Of a DNA stretch of 45,305 nucleotides, positions 32,433 to 41,194 are shown in pieces. Within the stretch, counting starts at the first letter, position 1; each line of letters begins with the position of its first letter. A program made the translations under genes and the position numbers. The stretch spans positions 1 to 45,305 of the forward strand of contig NZ_AEVS01000108.1 of the NCBI RefSeq assembly GCF_000189255.1, given 5' to 3'. Below the pieces are notes generated by a model. That model saw nothing but the letters and a program-made list of their open reading frames with translations. It was not told the origin of the DNA and searched no databases. This DNA comes from Vibrio brasiliensis LMG 20546 (GTDB lineage Bacteria; Pseudomonadota; Gammaproteobacteria; Enterobacterales; Vibrionaceae).

Positions 32433-33128
32433 TTATTCCTTACCCGCTTCTCGGCCCGCCATTGCCTGACGGTGTAAGATGCTGTGGAATTCTTCTGAGA
32501 AGGTTGCGTAGTTATGCTCTAACTTACCCACTTTATTGCTTAGACGGTTGTAAGCCATAACCGCTGGAATGGCGGCAAACAGACCCATAGCGGTTGCAAC
32601 CAGTGCTTCTGCGATACCCGGAGCAACCATTGCCAGCGTTGCTTGTTTCACTTCGCCAAGAGCGATAAAGGCATGCATGATGCCCCATACGGTACCAAAC
32701 AGACCGATGTATGGGCTGATTGAGCCTACTGTTGCCAGGAACGGTAGGTTAGTTTCAAGATCATCGACTTCACGGGCAACCGCTACGCGCATCGCACGTC
32801 CTGTCCCTTCCATAATGAAGTCAGGAGAATCAGCGTTTGATTTACGCAGACGAGCAAATTCGGTAAAGCCAGAGTAGAAAATCTCTTCTGTGCCCGCCAG
32901 GTCGTCCTTACGCTTCTTCGCGTTCTGATACAAGATCGACAGATCGGTACCAGACCAGAATTTGTCTTCAAAAGTTTCTGCTTCTTTAGAAGCTTGGGAA
33001 AGTACTTTACTGCGCTTGATGATCATCGCCCAAGAAACGATCGACATACCTAACAGAATCAGCATAACCATTTTTACAAGCAGACTCGCTTGTAGGAAAA
33101 GGTCTAGCATCGAGATATCAGCGGTCAC
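32433..33128 (-). CDS. tolQ: Tol-Pal system protein TolQ
   Basis: A 231-residue inner-membrane motor protein of the ExbB/MotA family with three helices (~16-36, ~130-155, ~165-190). Conserved elements are [10 protein letters not shown] at the start, [10 protein letters not shown] and [26 protein letters not shown] near the pore. It starts with GTG at 33128, inside the end of ybgC (11-bp overlap), which indicates translational coupling. Confidence 0.96.
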   Translation of the reverse strand: MTADISMLDLFLQASLLVKMVMLILLGMSIVSWAMIIKRSKVLSQASKEAETFEDKFWSGTDLSILYQNAKKRKDDLAGTEEIFYSGFTEFARLRKSNADSPDFIMEGTGRAMRVAVAREVDDLETNLPFLATVGSISPYIGLFGTVWGIMHAFIALGEVKQATLAMVAPGIAEALVATAMGLFAAIPAVMAYNRLSNKVGKLEHNYATFSEEFHSILHRQAMAGREAGKE

Positions 33129-33537
33129 TATGAGTTAACTCCATAACTATTGATTGAGGCATTGCTTTTGGCCTCATTTTCTTATTATCGATACATGCTA
33201 CCTTAACCATTGCCTTACACAATATGTTGCCATCAGGATTAACGATCTCCTGACAGAAGGTCAATGATGCTTTTTTAAGGTCAGCAATTTGAGTTATTAC
33301 GGTCAGATGATCGTCAAGACGAGCACCCTGTAAAAAATCGATGTCCATGTGTCGGACTACAAAGCCGAGGTTTTGTTCCAATAACACCTGTTGAGAAACG
33401 CCAATTGTGCGAAGCAGTTCAGTTCGCGCACGTTCAAAAAACTTTAAGTAGTTAGAATGGTAAACCACTCCACCCGCATCGGTATCTTCGTAATAAACCG
33501 TCACCGGCCACTCAAATTTCGTGTTGTTGTCCTGCAC
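33118..33537 (-). CDS. ybgC: Acyl-CoA thioesterase YbgC, first gene of the tol-pal operon
   Basis: A hot-dog fold thioesterase of ~139 residues. The GTG at 33537 is chosen because the product then starts [12 protein letters not shown] just before the conserved [17 protein letters not shown]. The open frame extends 39 codons further but runs into the terminator at 33632, so that part is not coding. The active-site aspartate lies in E-D-T-D. The family hydrolyses short acyl-CoA or acyl-ACP and is linked to phospholipid metabolism. It overlaps tolQ. Confidence 0.92.
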   Translation of the reverse strand: MQDNNTKFEWPVTVYYEDTDAGGVVYHSNYLKFFERARTELLRTIGVSQQVLLEQNLGFVVRHMDIDFLQGARLDDHLTVITQIADLKKASLTFCQEIVNPDGNILCKAMVKVACIDNKKMRPKAMPQSIVMELTHSDR

Positions 33538-33631
33538 CTTAGTGTCCACTACTTGGTTTTCTAAACAGATACTATAACGCAACTCGTTACCATCTACGCA
33601 AGAGTAATTACGTGATTTCAAAGCTTGAAAC

Positions 33632-33671
33632 AAAAAAAAGCGCAACCCCTTCAAGGAGTCGCGCCTTTTTT
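33632..33671 (-). terminator. Terminator of the cyd operon
   Basis: GCGCGACTCC pairs with GGGGTTGCGC (two G-U pairs) around a 5-nt loop, followed on the minus strand by eight T residues. It lies ~33 bp past the ybgE stop and separates the cyd operon from ybgC. Confidence 0.88.
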
Positions 33672-33703
33672 ATACAAAATGTATGGAGATTAACCCCACC
33701 TCA

Positions 33704-34006
33704 CTACATCAGACGAAGCACCGTTAGGTAACCCAGTATCGTCAGAGAGCAATATGGACTGAACAGAATCTGCCAGTACCAGTTACGTGGTTTAAATCCT
33801 ACTCCAAACACCATACTTGAGCAGATTGCCCAGATAATCAGTGGAGAGATAACCGGATTAAAGCCACCAATTGAGGCGGAGTAAAGTTCTGGATCCCACA
33901 TCAGCATAGCAACGTGATAGAAACCGAGAACTAAGGATAAGACTCTAAACAGAGTCTTATCTACAGGTGCGTGTAATTTAGCTACCTGCGCAGCAAGATT
34001 ACTCAC
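33704..34006 (-). CDS. ybgE: Cyd operon protein YbgE
   Basis: A 100-residue inner-membrane protein with about three helices. The family appears with cytochrome bd genes; its exact role is unsettled. Recognisable parts are L-S-L-V-L-G-F-Y-H-V-A-M-L-M-W-D-P and W-A-I-C-S-S-M-V-F-G-V-G-F-x-P-R. It starts with GTG at 34006, overlapping the end of cydX by 8 bp, so translation is coupled to cydX. Confidence 0.88.
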   Translation of the reverse strand: MSNLAAQVAKLHAPVDKTLFRVLSLVLGFYHVAMLMWDPELYSASIGGFNPVISPLIIWAICSSMVFGVGFKPRNWYWQILFSPYCSLTILGYLTVLRLM

Positions 34007-34106
34007 TGTCTTTGTCCATCATTTCTGAGTGCTCTAACCAAAGAGCGTTGATGATTCCGAATGCACAAGCAAGTAGTACACCTAAAATCCATGCAAAATA
34101 CCACAT
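33999..34106 (-). CDS. cydX: Cytochrome bd oxidase small subunit CydX
   Basis: A 35-residue single-helix membrane protein: M-W-Y-F-A-W-I-L-G-V-L-L-A-C-A-F-G-I-I-N followed by A-L-W-L-E. The W-Y-F-A-W-I-L-G start and the N-A-L-W-x-E block are the CydX signature. CydX stabilises the haem sites of the CydAB oxidase. AAGGAGC lies 7 bp upstream of the ATG and overlaps the end of cydB. It is too short for usual ORF cut-offs, and its TAA overlaps the ybgE start. Confidence 0.95.
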   Translation of the reverse strand: MWYFAWILGVLLACAFGIINALWLEHSEMMDKDSE

Positions 34107-34118
34107 AGTAAATGCTCC

Positions 34119-35255
34119 TTAGTAAGCTGAAACGTCGTTGTCTTCGATGTGTTTCTTATCCAGACGACCGAACATTTTGTAGTAAGTCCACGTCGTGTAG
34201 CCAAGAATCACAGGAACCATTACCGCAGCAACAGCAGTCATCAGACCCAGTGTTAGTTCACTCGCCGTTGAATCCCACATTGTTAAGCTATGGTTTGGAA
34301 CCAGGCTTGAAGGCATTACGAATGGGAACATTGCAAAGCCAGCAGTCAGGATCACACCCGCGTTCGACAAGCTTGAGAATAGGAAGGCAAAGCCACCACG
34401 CTCAAAGCGAGACGCAACTACAGCAAGAAGCGGCATAAACACACCTAGAATCGGTGCAATCCACATTGCTGGGTATGTTTCGAAGTTAGTCATCCAAGCA
34501 CCTGCTTGTAGCGCAACTTCTTTGTTTAGTGGGTTAGAGTCAGCAAATGTATCGATAGTACTAGTTAGTACGTAGCCTTCGATAGACTGAACCCAGAAGC
34601 CACCAGCAACAAATAGTGCCACCGCAACAAGGCCCGCGATTTGAGCAACGTTACGTGCGCGCTCATGCAACGCTTCAGTGGTTTTCATCTGTAGCCATGT
34701 TGCACCTTGCAGTACAAATAGCATCAGGCTTAACACACCACATAGCAGAGCGAATGGGTTAAGTAGCGCGAAGAAAGTACCTTTGTACTGAGACATTAAC
34801 AGATCGTTCAGCTCAAATGGTACACCCTGTAGCAGGTTACCAAATGCCACACCAAAGATGATTGGTGGTACTGTACCGCTAAAGCAAAGTGCGTAATCCC
34901 AAGCTTTACGCCATTTTGGATCTTCGATCTTTGAACGGTAATCAAGAGCTAGTGGACGTAACCAAAGCGCAGCCAGAGTTACATACATTGCCAGGTAGAA
35001 ACCAGAGAACGACGTTGCGTACACCAATGGCCACGCTGCAAATAGCGCACCACCAGCAGTGATTAGCCAAACTTGGTTGCCATCCCAGTGAGGAGCAATC
35101 GTGTTTAGCATAATACGACGTTCTGTGTCGCTTTTACCGATAACAGGTGAAAGCGCTGCAACACCCATATCAAAACCATCAGTTACCGCGAAGCCTACCA
35201 GTAATACACCGATTAGAATCCACCAGATAAGTCGTAAGATTTCGTAATCAAACAT
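34119..35255 (-). CDS. cydB: Cytochrome bd ubiquinol oxidase subunit II CydB
   Basis: A 378-residue inner-membrane protein with about eight or nine helices. It is the partner of CydA in the high-affinity quinol oxidase used at low oxygen. Conserved parts are the N-terminal L-I-W-W-I-L-I-G-V-L-L-V-G-F-A-V-T-D-G-F-D-M-G, N-x-I-A-P-H-W-D-G-N-Q-V-W-L-I, and G-Y-T-T-W-T-Y-Y-K-M-F at the end. It follows cydA by 15 bp and is followed by cydX 12 bp on. Confidence 0.97.
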   Translation of the reverse strand: MFDYEILRLIWWILIGVLLVGFAVTDGFDMGVAALSPVIGKSDTERRIMLNTIAPHWDGNQVWLITAGGALFAAWPLVYATSFSGFYLAMYVTLAALWLRPLALDYRSKIEDPKWRKAWDYALCFSGTVPPIIFGVAFGNLLQGVPFELNDLLMSQYKGTFFALLNPFALLCGVLSLMLFVLQGATWLQMKTTEALHERARNVAQIAGLVAVALFVAGGFWVQSIEGYVLTSTIDTFADSNPLNKEVALQAGAWMTNFETYPAMWIAPILGVFMPLLAVVASRFERGGFAFLFSSLSNAGVILTAGFAMFPFVMPSSLVPNHSLTMWDSTASELTLGLMTAVAAVMVPVILGYTTWTYYKMFGRLDKKHIEDNDVSAY

Positions 35256-35270
35256 TTAATAATCCCTCAC

Positions 35271-36857
35271 TTAAACTTCGACTGAACGGCCGACTTTGTC
35301 TTCAACAGAGTTAGCGTTTTGTTCAAAGTGGTAGCGACCTGTTTTCAGGCTGCTCGGGCCTTTACGCGCGAACTTAACCATTAGGTAACCTTCAGCGATT
35401 AGGAACACCGTGTATAGCGCCAGAATTGCGAACAGTGAAGTCCATAGTTCAGCAAGTGTCAGAGCAGAAGCCGCTACGTGGGTCGGTAGGATTTCACCAA
35501 CAGCCCATGGCTGACGACCGTACTCTGCAACGAACCAACCCGCTTCGATTGCAATCCAAGGTAGTGGGATGCTGAACAGTGCAGCTTTAAGAATCCAAGG
35601 TTTTTGTTCGATCTTCTGACGACATGTTTGAACAAACGCCGCACCGAATACGAACAGCATGATGAAGCCACACGCTACCATGATGCGGAATGACCAGAAT
35701 AGAGGCCAAACTTTAGGGATAGAATCATCCGCCGCAGCCTGGATTTGCTCTTCAGTTGCATCAACAACCTGATCTGTGTAGCGCTTCAGAAGTAGACCGT
35801 AACCAAGGTCACCTTTCACTTCATCGAACGCTGCCATGTTTTCTGGAGACTTGTCACCAGCGCGCAGTTTCTCTAGCAATTCGTACGCGTACATACCAGT
35901 GCGGATACGATCAACGTGCTCTTCACGCAGGTCACGCAGACCCGTTACTTGCTCGTCGAATGAACGTGTCGCGATGATACCCATTACATAAGGGATCTTA
36001 ATTGCGTAGTCAGTGTGCATTGTTTCCTGGTTTGGTAGGCCAAACAGAGTAAATGCTGCCGGTGCTGGTTCTGTGTGCCACTCGGCTTCTACTGCAGCTA
36101 GCTTCACTTTCTGAACTTCGCCAAGCTCGTAACCTGATTCGTCACCAAGAACGATAACAGACAGGATAGCGGCCATACCGAAAGAAGCAGCAATAGCAAA
36201 TGAACGACGGGCGAATGCGATGTCACGACCTTTCAATAGGTAGTACGAGCTGATGCCTAGAATAAACATTGCGCCAGTTGTGTAACCAGATGCCACAGTG
36301 TGAACGAACTTAACCTGAGCTACTGGGTTTAGAACAACCTCAGCAAAGCTCACCATTTCCATACGCATGGTTTCGAAGTTAAATTCTGCGCCAACCGGGT
36401 TTTGCATCCAGCCGTTCGCCACAAGGATCCAAAGAGCCGAGAAGTTAGAGCCAAGAGCAACAAGCCATGTAACAGCAAGGTGTTGACGTTTAGATAAGCG
36501 ATCCCAACCAAAGAAGAATAGACCAACAAATGTGGATTCTAGGAAGAAGGCTACAAGGGCTTCGATCGCAAGAGGTGCACCGAAGATATCACCTACGTAA
36601 TGCGAATAGTATGACCAGTTAGTACCAAACTGGAATTCCATGGTAAGGCCGGTTGCCACACCAAGTGCGAAGTTAATACCGAAAAGCTTACCCCAGAACT
36701 TTGTCATGTCCTTATAGATTTGCTTGTCCGTCATTACGTACAGAGATTCCATGATGGCTAAAAGAAACGCCATACCTAGAGTCAGTGGTACGAAGAGGAA
36801 GTGATACATCGCTGTCAGTGCAAATTGCAACCGCGACAGATCAACTACGTCAATCAT
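35271..36857 (-). CDS. cydA: Cytochrome bd ubiquinol oxidase subunit I CydA
   Basis: A 528-residue catalytic subunit carrying haems b558, b595 and d; it oxidises ubiquinol and reduces O2 to water. Features are [18 protein letters not shown] with the conserved histidine H19, the G[11 protein letters not shown] block, and the Q-loop start [13 protein letters not shown] long periplasmic Q-loop follows, and W-x-L-F-W-S-F-R-I-M with the haem-ligand methionine. It is the first gene of the cydABX-ybgE operon. Two perfect FNR boxes ~220 and ~270 bp upstream suggest oxygen control. Confidence 0.98.
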   Translation of the reverse strand: MIDVVDLSRLQFALTAMYHFLFVPLTLGMAFLLAIMESLYVMTDKQIYKDMTKFWGKLFGINFALGVATGLTMEFQFGTNWSYYSHYVGDIFGAPLAIEALVAFFLESTFVGLFFFGWDRLSKRQHLAVTWLVALGSNFSALWILVANGWMQNPVGAEFNFETMRMEMVSFAEVVLNPVAQVKFVHTVASGYTTGAMFILGISSYYLLKGRDIAFARRSFAIAASFGMAAILSVIVLGDESGYELGEVQKVKLAAVEAEWHTEPAPAAFTLFGLPNQETMHTDYAIKIPYVMGIIATRSFDEQVTGLRDLREEHVDRIRTGMYAYELLEKLRAGDKSPENMAAFDEVKGDLGYGLLLKRYTDQVVDATEEQIQAAADDSIPKVWPLFWSFRIMVACGFIMLFVFGAAFVQTCRQKIEQKPWILKAALFSIPLPWIAIEAGWFVAEYGRQPWAVGEILPTHVAASALTLAELWTSLFAILALYTVFLIAEGYLMVKFARKGPSSLKTGRYHFEQNANSVEDKVGRSVEV

Positions 36858-37070
36858 GTTTACTCCTATGTGTCGGCTGAAGACACTCTTTACATTAATG
36901 CATTGTTATTAAGCGTTGAACAAACTTAAACAGTGTTACCAGTTATGGGCAACGTGTTGCAAAAATGTACCGTAACGGTTAGTTAATTGTTAAGCATCAG
37001 CTAATATAGCTGGCGCTAATATTACTGCTAAAAACAGGTTGTTTCAAAAGGTTTATAGGCAGAGTTCGCT

Positions 37071-37084
37071 TTGATTTGTATCAA
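37071..37084. promoter_or_regulatory. FNR box upstream of cydA (proximal)
   Basis: TTGATTTGTATCAA is an exact match to the FNR consensus TTGAT-N4-ATCAA. It is centred ~220 bp upstream of the cydA start and exactly 50 bp from a second identical-type box. E. coli cydA also has two FNR sites about 50 bp apart, where FNR represses under anoxia. Confidence 0.85.
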
Positions 37085-37120
37085 CTTTTGTGCGGCATTT
37101 TTGTTTAAAAAACCATCATT

Positions 37121-37134
37121 TTGATCCAGATCAA
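37121..37134. promoter_or_regulatory. FNR box upstream of cydA (distal)
   Basis: TTGATCCAGATCAA is an exact match to TTGAT-N4-ATCAA, 50 bp upstream of the proximal box. The spacing, five helical turns, puts both sites on the same DNA face. The 457-bp gap they occupy (36858-37314) otherwise contains only the cyd promoter region, one AT-rich hairpin and the ruvB terminator. Confidence 0.85.
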
Positions 37135-37225
37135 CCAAAATGCGACTCTTTTGTTAAGGCGGGGTTGCAATACAGAGTGGGTAACTATTTATGCAAAACA
37201 AGCGGTTAACAACTCACTCAATTAC

Positions 37226-37249
37226 ATTACCTATTTAGTAGTAGGTAAT
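37226..37249. repeat. AT-rich hairpin between cydA promoter region and ruvB
   Basis: ATTACCTA / TAGGTAAT form an 8-bp stem with an 8-nt loop. T-rich sequence follows on the plus strand only, whereas neighbouring genes run on the minus strand. Its role is unclear. Confidence 0.35.
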
Positions 37250-37280
37250 TTTATTTAATGTGATCTTTGTCACTAATAAT

Positions 37281-37305
37281 AAAAAGCCAGCAAATTTTTG
37301 CTGGC
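37281..37305 (-). terminator. Intrinsic terminator of ruvAB
   Basis: GCCAGCAAAA / TTTTGCTGGC-type stem (37286-37305) followed on the minus strand by TTTTTATTATTAG. It starts 10 bp past the ruvB stop. Confidence 0.88.
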
Positions 37306-37314
37306 AGTGAAAAC

Positions 37315-38319
37315 TTATTTTTCAATTCCGAAATGAAGGTAAGCCCTATCGGTAGCGATCCGCCCTCTTGGCGTCCGTTGCAGATAACCCTGTTGAATAA
37401 GATACGGCTCCAGAACATCTTCGATGGTGTCTTTCTCTTCACCAATCGCGGCCGCCATGTTGTCGAGACCAACCGGACCACCACCAAACTTCTCCATGAT
37501 AGCCAGCAGTAGCTTTCTATCCATATAGTCGAAACCTTGAGCGTCGACGTCGAGCATGTTCAGAGCCTTATCGGCAACTTCGGCACAGATGTGACCATTA
37601 CCTTTTACTTCAGCGTAGTCGCGTACCCGTCGAAGAAGACGGTTGGCAATACGAGGTGTACCACGAGCACGGCGAGCCACTTCTAATGCGCCTTCAGACT
37701 CCATCGAAAGGCCAAGGCAATCAGCACTGCGCTGAACGATGTTCTGTAGATCGGGGATCTTGTAGTACTCAAGACGCTGAGTAATACCAAAACGGTCACG
37801 TAGCGGTGACGTCAGAGAACCGGCTCTGGTCGTCGCTCCGATAAGGGTAAATGGAGGAAGATCGATTTTAATCGAACGTGCTGCCGGACCTTCACCAATC
37901 ATAATATCAAGCTGATAGTCTTCCATCGCTGGATAGAGCACTTCTTCTACCATAGGGCTGAGACGGTGAATCTCATCGATGAACAACACATCGTTCTCTT
38001 CGAGGTTGGTCAACAAGGCAGCCAAGTCGCCTGCTTTCTCTAATACAGGGCCCGAAGTCGTTCGAATGTTAACGTCCATCTCATTGGCAACAATGTTGGC
38101 TAAGGTGGTTTTACCTAAACCCGGAGGACCAAAAATCAACAGGTGATCAAGAGCCTCATTACGTAACTGAGCCGCTTTGATGAAGATTTCCATCTGATCG
38201 CGAACATGATCCTGCCCTTGGTAGTCGGCTAACTTCTTTGGGCGTATCGCACGATCGATAACGTCTTCTTCTTTATAGACTGCATTGTCTGGGGCTATTA
38301 AGCGATCCGCTTCAATCAT
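37315..38319 (-). CDS. ruvB: Holliday junction branch migration helicase RuvB
   Basis: A 334-residue AAA+ ATPase, forming hexameric rings that pull DNA through RuvA-bound Holliday junctions. Walker [12 protein letters not shown] is near 64-74, Walker B L-F-I-D-E-I-H-R, and sensor 1 L-I-G-A-T-T-R-A-G. The arginine finger lies in L-R-D-R-F-G-I. The C-terminal winged helix includes Y-L-Q-R-T-P-R-G-R. Length is typical. It follows ruvA by 11 bp. Confidence 0.98.
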   Translation of the reverse strand: MIEADRLIAPDNAVYKEEDVIDRAIRPKKLADYQGQDHVRDQMEIFIKAAQLRNEALDHLLIFGPPGLGKTTLANIVANEMDVNIRTTSGPVLEKAGDLAALLTNLEENDVLFIDEIHRLSPMVEEVLYPAMEDYQLDIMIGEGPAARSIKIDLPPFTLIGATTRAGSLTSPLRDRFGITQRLEYYKIPDLQNIVQRSADCLGLSMESEGALEVARRARGTPRIANRLLRRVRDYAEVKGNGHICAEVADKALNMLDVDAQGFDYMDRKLLLAIMEKFGGGPVGLDNMAAAIGEEKDTIEDVLEPYLIQQGYLQRTPRGRIATDRAYLHFGIEK

Positions 38320-38330
38320 GATACTACCTT

Positions 38331-38948
38331 TTAAACCATTGACTTAAGTGCTTCACGAATCAACTGTTCGCTCGTCATCTCCGGTTTCATTACCTGAGAA
38401 ACAACTTTAGATGCCTGAGTTGGTTTGTAACCAAGCGCGAGCAATGCACTAACCGCCTCTTCTTCAGCACTTGACTGAGATGCCTGAACAGCCGAATCCA
38501 CAGGAGCCGCGTCGGTATATGGTGTAAACAGGTCACCCGCACCCCAGCCTTTAAGGCGGTCTTTCATCTCAACCACTAAGCGTTCTGCCGTTTTCTTACC
38601 TACGCCTGGTAGTTTGACCAATGTTGAAACATCTTCTCTTTCTACACTGGCGACAAACTGGCTTGCCGTCATACCAGACAGAATACCCAGACCAAGTTTA
38701 GGACCAACACCGTTAGCCTTAATCACTTCTCTGAACAGGGCGCGCTCTTTTACTGTGTTGAAACCATAGAGTAGCTGCGCGTCTTCACGAACAACGAAAT
38801 GAGTATAGATGATCGCTTCTTCGCCAATATTTGGCAGTTCGTAGAAGCAACTCATCGGCATTTGGACTTCATAGCCAATACCGTTCACTTCAATCAATAA
38901 TTCAGGAGGTTGTTTTTCAATTAGAATGCCGCGCAGACGTCCAATCAC
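38331..38948 (-). CDS. ruvA: Holliday junction branch migration protein RuvA
   Basis: A 205-residue protein that binds four-way junctions as a tetramer and recruits RuvB. Domain I has [12 protein letters not shown]. Domain II has the helix-hairpin-helix blocks [11 protein letters not shown] and [12 protein letters not shown]. Domain III (~157-205) has A-L-L-A-L-G-Y-K-P. It starts with GTG at 38948. A LexA-type box lies ~45 bp upstream, implying SOS induction separate from ruvC. Confidence 0.97.
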   Translation of the reverse strand: MIGRLRGILIEKQPPELLIEVNGIGYEVQMPMSCFYELPNIGEEAIIYTHFVVREDAQLLYGFNTVKERALFREVIKANGVGPKLGLGILSGMTASQFVASVEREDVSTLVKLPGVGKKTAERLVVEMKDRLKGWGAGDLFTPYTDAAPVDSAVQASQSSAEEEAVSALLALGYKPTQASKVVSQVMKPEMTSEQLIREALKSMV

Positions 38949-38992
38949 AGTGGATACTCTTAGAAATGAATTTGCGACAGGATAATAAAGAA

Positions 38993-39008
38993 CTGGATAG
39001 ACATCCAG
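38993..39008 (-). promoter_or_regulatory. LexA (SOS) box upstream of ruvA
   Basis: On the minus strand, CTGGATGTCTATCCAG is a 16-bp near-palindrome. As I recall it, the E. coli ruvA SOS box is CTGGATATCTATCCAG, so only one base differs. The flanking AAAG/CTTT also pair, so the same stretch could act as a terminator for the chemotaxis gene upstream (stop at 39026). Confidence 0.75.
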
Positions 39009-39025
39009 TCCTTTATTGTTATTGA

Positions 39026-40477
39026 CTAGATTTTTGAGACAACCTGATCAAGTTGTGAGGTGAGCATTCGTACCGCATCAACCTGAACGTTGAGCTGCGC
39101 GCCATTTTGCGCCACAGTGGCTGAGATGGATTTGGTTGCCACTACGCTATTAGCCACTTCGCTACTGGCCTGGTCGAGCTCTTTCAGTGCCGTCATCTGC
39201 TGTGCCATATTACTCGCCAGCCCTTTTACATCTTGCGATATTGCGGACACCTGATCGATCATCTGCTTCATTTTATCGGCACTGGAATTCACCACATCCT
39301 GACCATGCTTAACTTCCTGCTCACTACGGTCGAGCAGGTTTCTGATTTCAACCGCTGAATGACTGCTCTTGGCCGACAGTTCACGTACTTGCTCTGCAAC
39401 GACAGCAAAACCTCGCCCCTGCTCCCCGGCTCTGGCCGCTTCGATGGCTGCGTTCAATGCCAGCAGGTTGGTTTGTTCCGCCACCGAAGTAATCAGGTCT
39501 GCGACTTTCATGATCTCTTCATGACTACCAATGATCTGACTGATTGCAGCAGTAGAGTCTTCCAGTAACTGAGAACTGGTTTGCGCCTGCTGGTGAACCG
39601 CATCGCTGCGCTCACGAAGCTCATCGACAAAGCGGGTCGAATCTTCAATTCCATCGGCCAGTTGGTGAACTTGTTCACTCATCTGCTGCGCAGCGCTGGC
39701 TTGAGATTCACAATTGACGTTTAAGCTTGATACTTGTTCATCGAGTGTTACTGACTGCACTTCCAGGACTTTAGAAACATCCTTTAACTGTAGCGAGTTC
39801 TGGTTCGCCTGATCCAGTACGTTGCTGAGGCTCTTCTCTCCCATCACAGCTTTTTGCGCGATCGCTTCACTGTCCCCCTTGGCTCGCTCCGCTATCTCTA
39901 TTGCCTTATCACGTTGGCTGGCGGTAAATGCCTGCGCAATACAGATCACCACCAGAGGAAGGACGGTTCCAGACCAGATTTCGACACGTTGAGCTGACTC
40001 AGTCAGTTCTAATATTGGAAAACTCTGTCCTGATAGATGCATATAGGTCATCACTGCCGACAGGAGAATAACCACCCCACTCCATGTTGCTGCCATGATC
40101 CGGGTACCAGAGAGAAAGAATGCCACGATCAACAGCGGTACCCAGTAGGTTTGTGAGGAGTTAACCACACCACCGCTCTGGTAAATGATATTGAGGGCAT
40201 GCACTGCCATGCCAACAAATCCGAGGTTGAGTGCCAGCAATGGTTGCTTGAAGAATCTCAGGCTCGCTGCGGCTATCAGTTCAAAACCGATCAGCAGCAG
40301 AGAGGTAGTAATTAAACTGTCGTGACCATGCTTTGACCACTTGAACAGACTGTAGAGTCCGACCAGAAAAGCAATAAAAGTAAAGAGAGCGAGGGTATCA
40401 GCCTGACGTTGTTGGGTTTTGTTCCATTGAGTTTCATTTGGCATGCAGATGCGACGCCACAATGTAGTGGGGTTCAT
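39026..40477 (-). CDS. Methyl-accepting chemotaxis protein with multi-helix membrane domain
   Basis: A 483-residue signal transducer. The ATG at 40477 has AAGGAAG 7 bp upstream; a TTG two codons earlier is less likely. The N-terminal ~175 residues contain about five or six membrane helices with short loops instead of a periplasmic Cache or 4HB sensor, so it probably senses membrane or energy signals. The cytoplasmic coiled coil bears the hairpin tip [19 protein letters not shown] and [12 protein letters not shown], which bind CheA/CheW. No HAMP is obvious. It lies between ruvC and ruvA, an unusual site. Confidence 0.88.
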   Translation of the reverse strand: MNPTTLWRRICMPNETQWNKTQQRQADTLALFTFIAFLVGLYSLFKWSKHGHDSLITTSLLLIGFELIAAASLRFFKQPLLALNLGFVGMAVHALNIIYQSGGVVNSSQTYWVPLLIVAFFLSGTRIMAATWSGVVILLSAVMTYMHLSGQSFPILELTESAQRVEIWSGTVLPLVVICIAQAFTASQRDKAIEIAERAKGDSEAIAQKAVMGEKSLSNVLDQANQNSLQLKDVSKVLEVQSVTLDEQVSSLNVNCESQASAAQQMSEQVHQLADGIEDSTRFVDELRERSDAVHQQAQTSSQLLEDSTAAISQIIGSHEEIMKVADLITSVAEQTNLLALNAAIEAARAGEQGRGFAVVAEQVRELSAKSSHSAVEIRNLLDRSEQEVKHGQDVVNSSADKMKQMIDQVSAISQDVKGLASNMAQQMTALKELDQASSEVANSVVATKSISATVAQNGAQLNVQVDAVRMLTSQLDQVVSKI

Positions 40478-40615
40478 GTTCAATCTTCCTTGATCGAATT
40501 CTTGTTAGACCTCCGACCACTATATTAACACAACATTTCGTTAACAACCCAAATTGATAGAACTGTTTTATATGTCTCAGTTTTTTCGCGTACTGGCGAT
40601 CATTATGTGGAATGG

Positions 40616-41137
40616 TTATCGGTAACGGCCACGACGCACACTGGTCGCTTTACCCGCCATGGCGATTAAGGTCTTGTTAGTGTTGGCGTGACAGATAGCC
40701 ACACCGAGGGCATCGGCAGCATCGGCTTGCGGTTTGCCCGGCAGTTTCAACATTTGCTGGACCATGTGCTGAACCTGCTCTTTGTCGGCACCACCCGTTC
40801 CGGTTACCGCTTGCTTAATCAATCTTGCTGCGTATTCATACACAGGCAGATCGGCGTTAACTGCAGCGACAATGGCACTACCGCGAGCCTGACCAAGCTT
40901 CAACGCCGAATCTGCGTTACGCGCCATAAAGACTTGCTCAATGGCAAAGACGTCTGGCTGAAACTGAGTGATGATTTCAGAAACTCCGGCGTAGATCTGT
41001 TTAAGCCTACCAGGAAGTTCTTTTTCAGAGGTGCGTATACATCCACTACCAAGATACTGGAGATGACGACCGTTTTGACGTATGACCCCGTACCCCGTAA
41101 TTCGGGAGCCAGGGTCTATACCAAGTATTACTGACAT
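40616..41137 (-). CDS. ruvC: Crossover junction endodeoxyribonuclease RuvC
   Basis: A 173-residue Holliday junction resolvase of the RNase H fold, a dimer that nicks opposite strands at preferred A/TTT(G/C) sites. The catalytic acidic residues are D7 in I-L-G-I-D-P-G-S, E68 in A-I-E-Q-V-F, and the pair in [10 protein letters not shown] near 138-141. It lies 138 bp upstream of the chemotaxis gene and 57 bp downstream of the alpha-galactosidase stop, both on the same strand. Confidence 0.97.
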   Translation of the reverse strand: MSVILGIDPGSRITGYGVIRQNGRHLQYLGSGCIRTSEKELPGRLKQIYAGVSEIITQFQPDVFAIEQVFMARNADSALKLGQARGSAIVAAVNADLPVYEYAARLIKQAVTGTGGADKEQVQHMVQQMLKLPGKPQADAADALGVAICHANTNKTLIAMAGKATSVRRGRYR

Positions 41138-41194
41138 TGATACCTAATCGTTATGATTTGTTGTTCAGTGACACATGTTAAAGCAGTCTTGGTG

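Noticed and set aside
33538-33654. 39-codon N-terminal extension of ybgC
   Set aside because: The extension reads into the cyd operon terminator stem and T tract, and family proteins begin just before the Y-Y-E-D-T-D motif.
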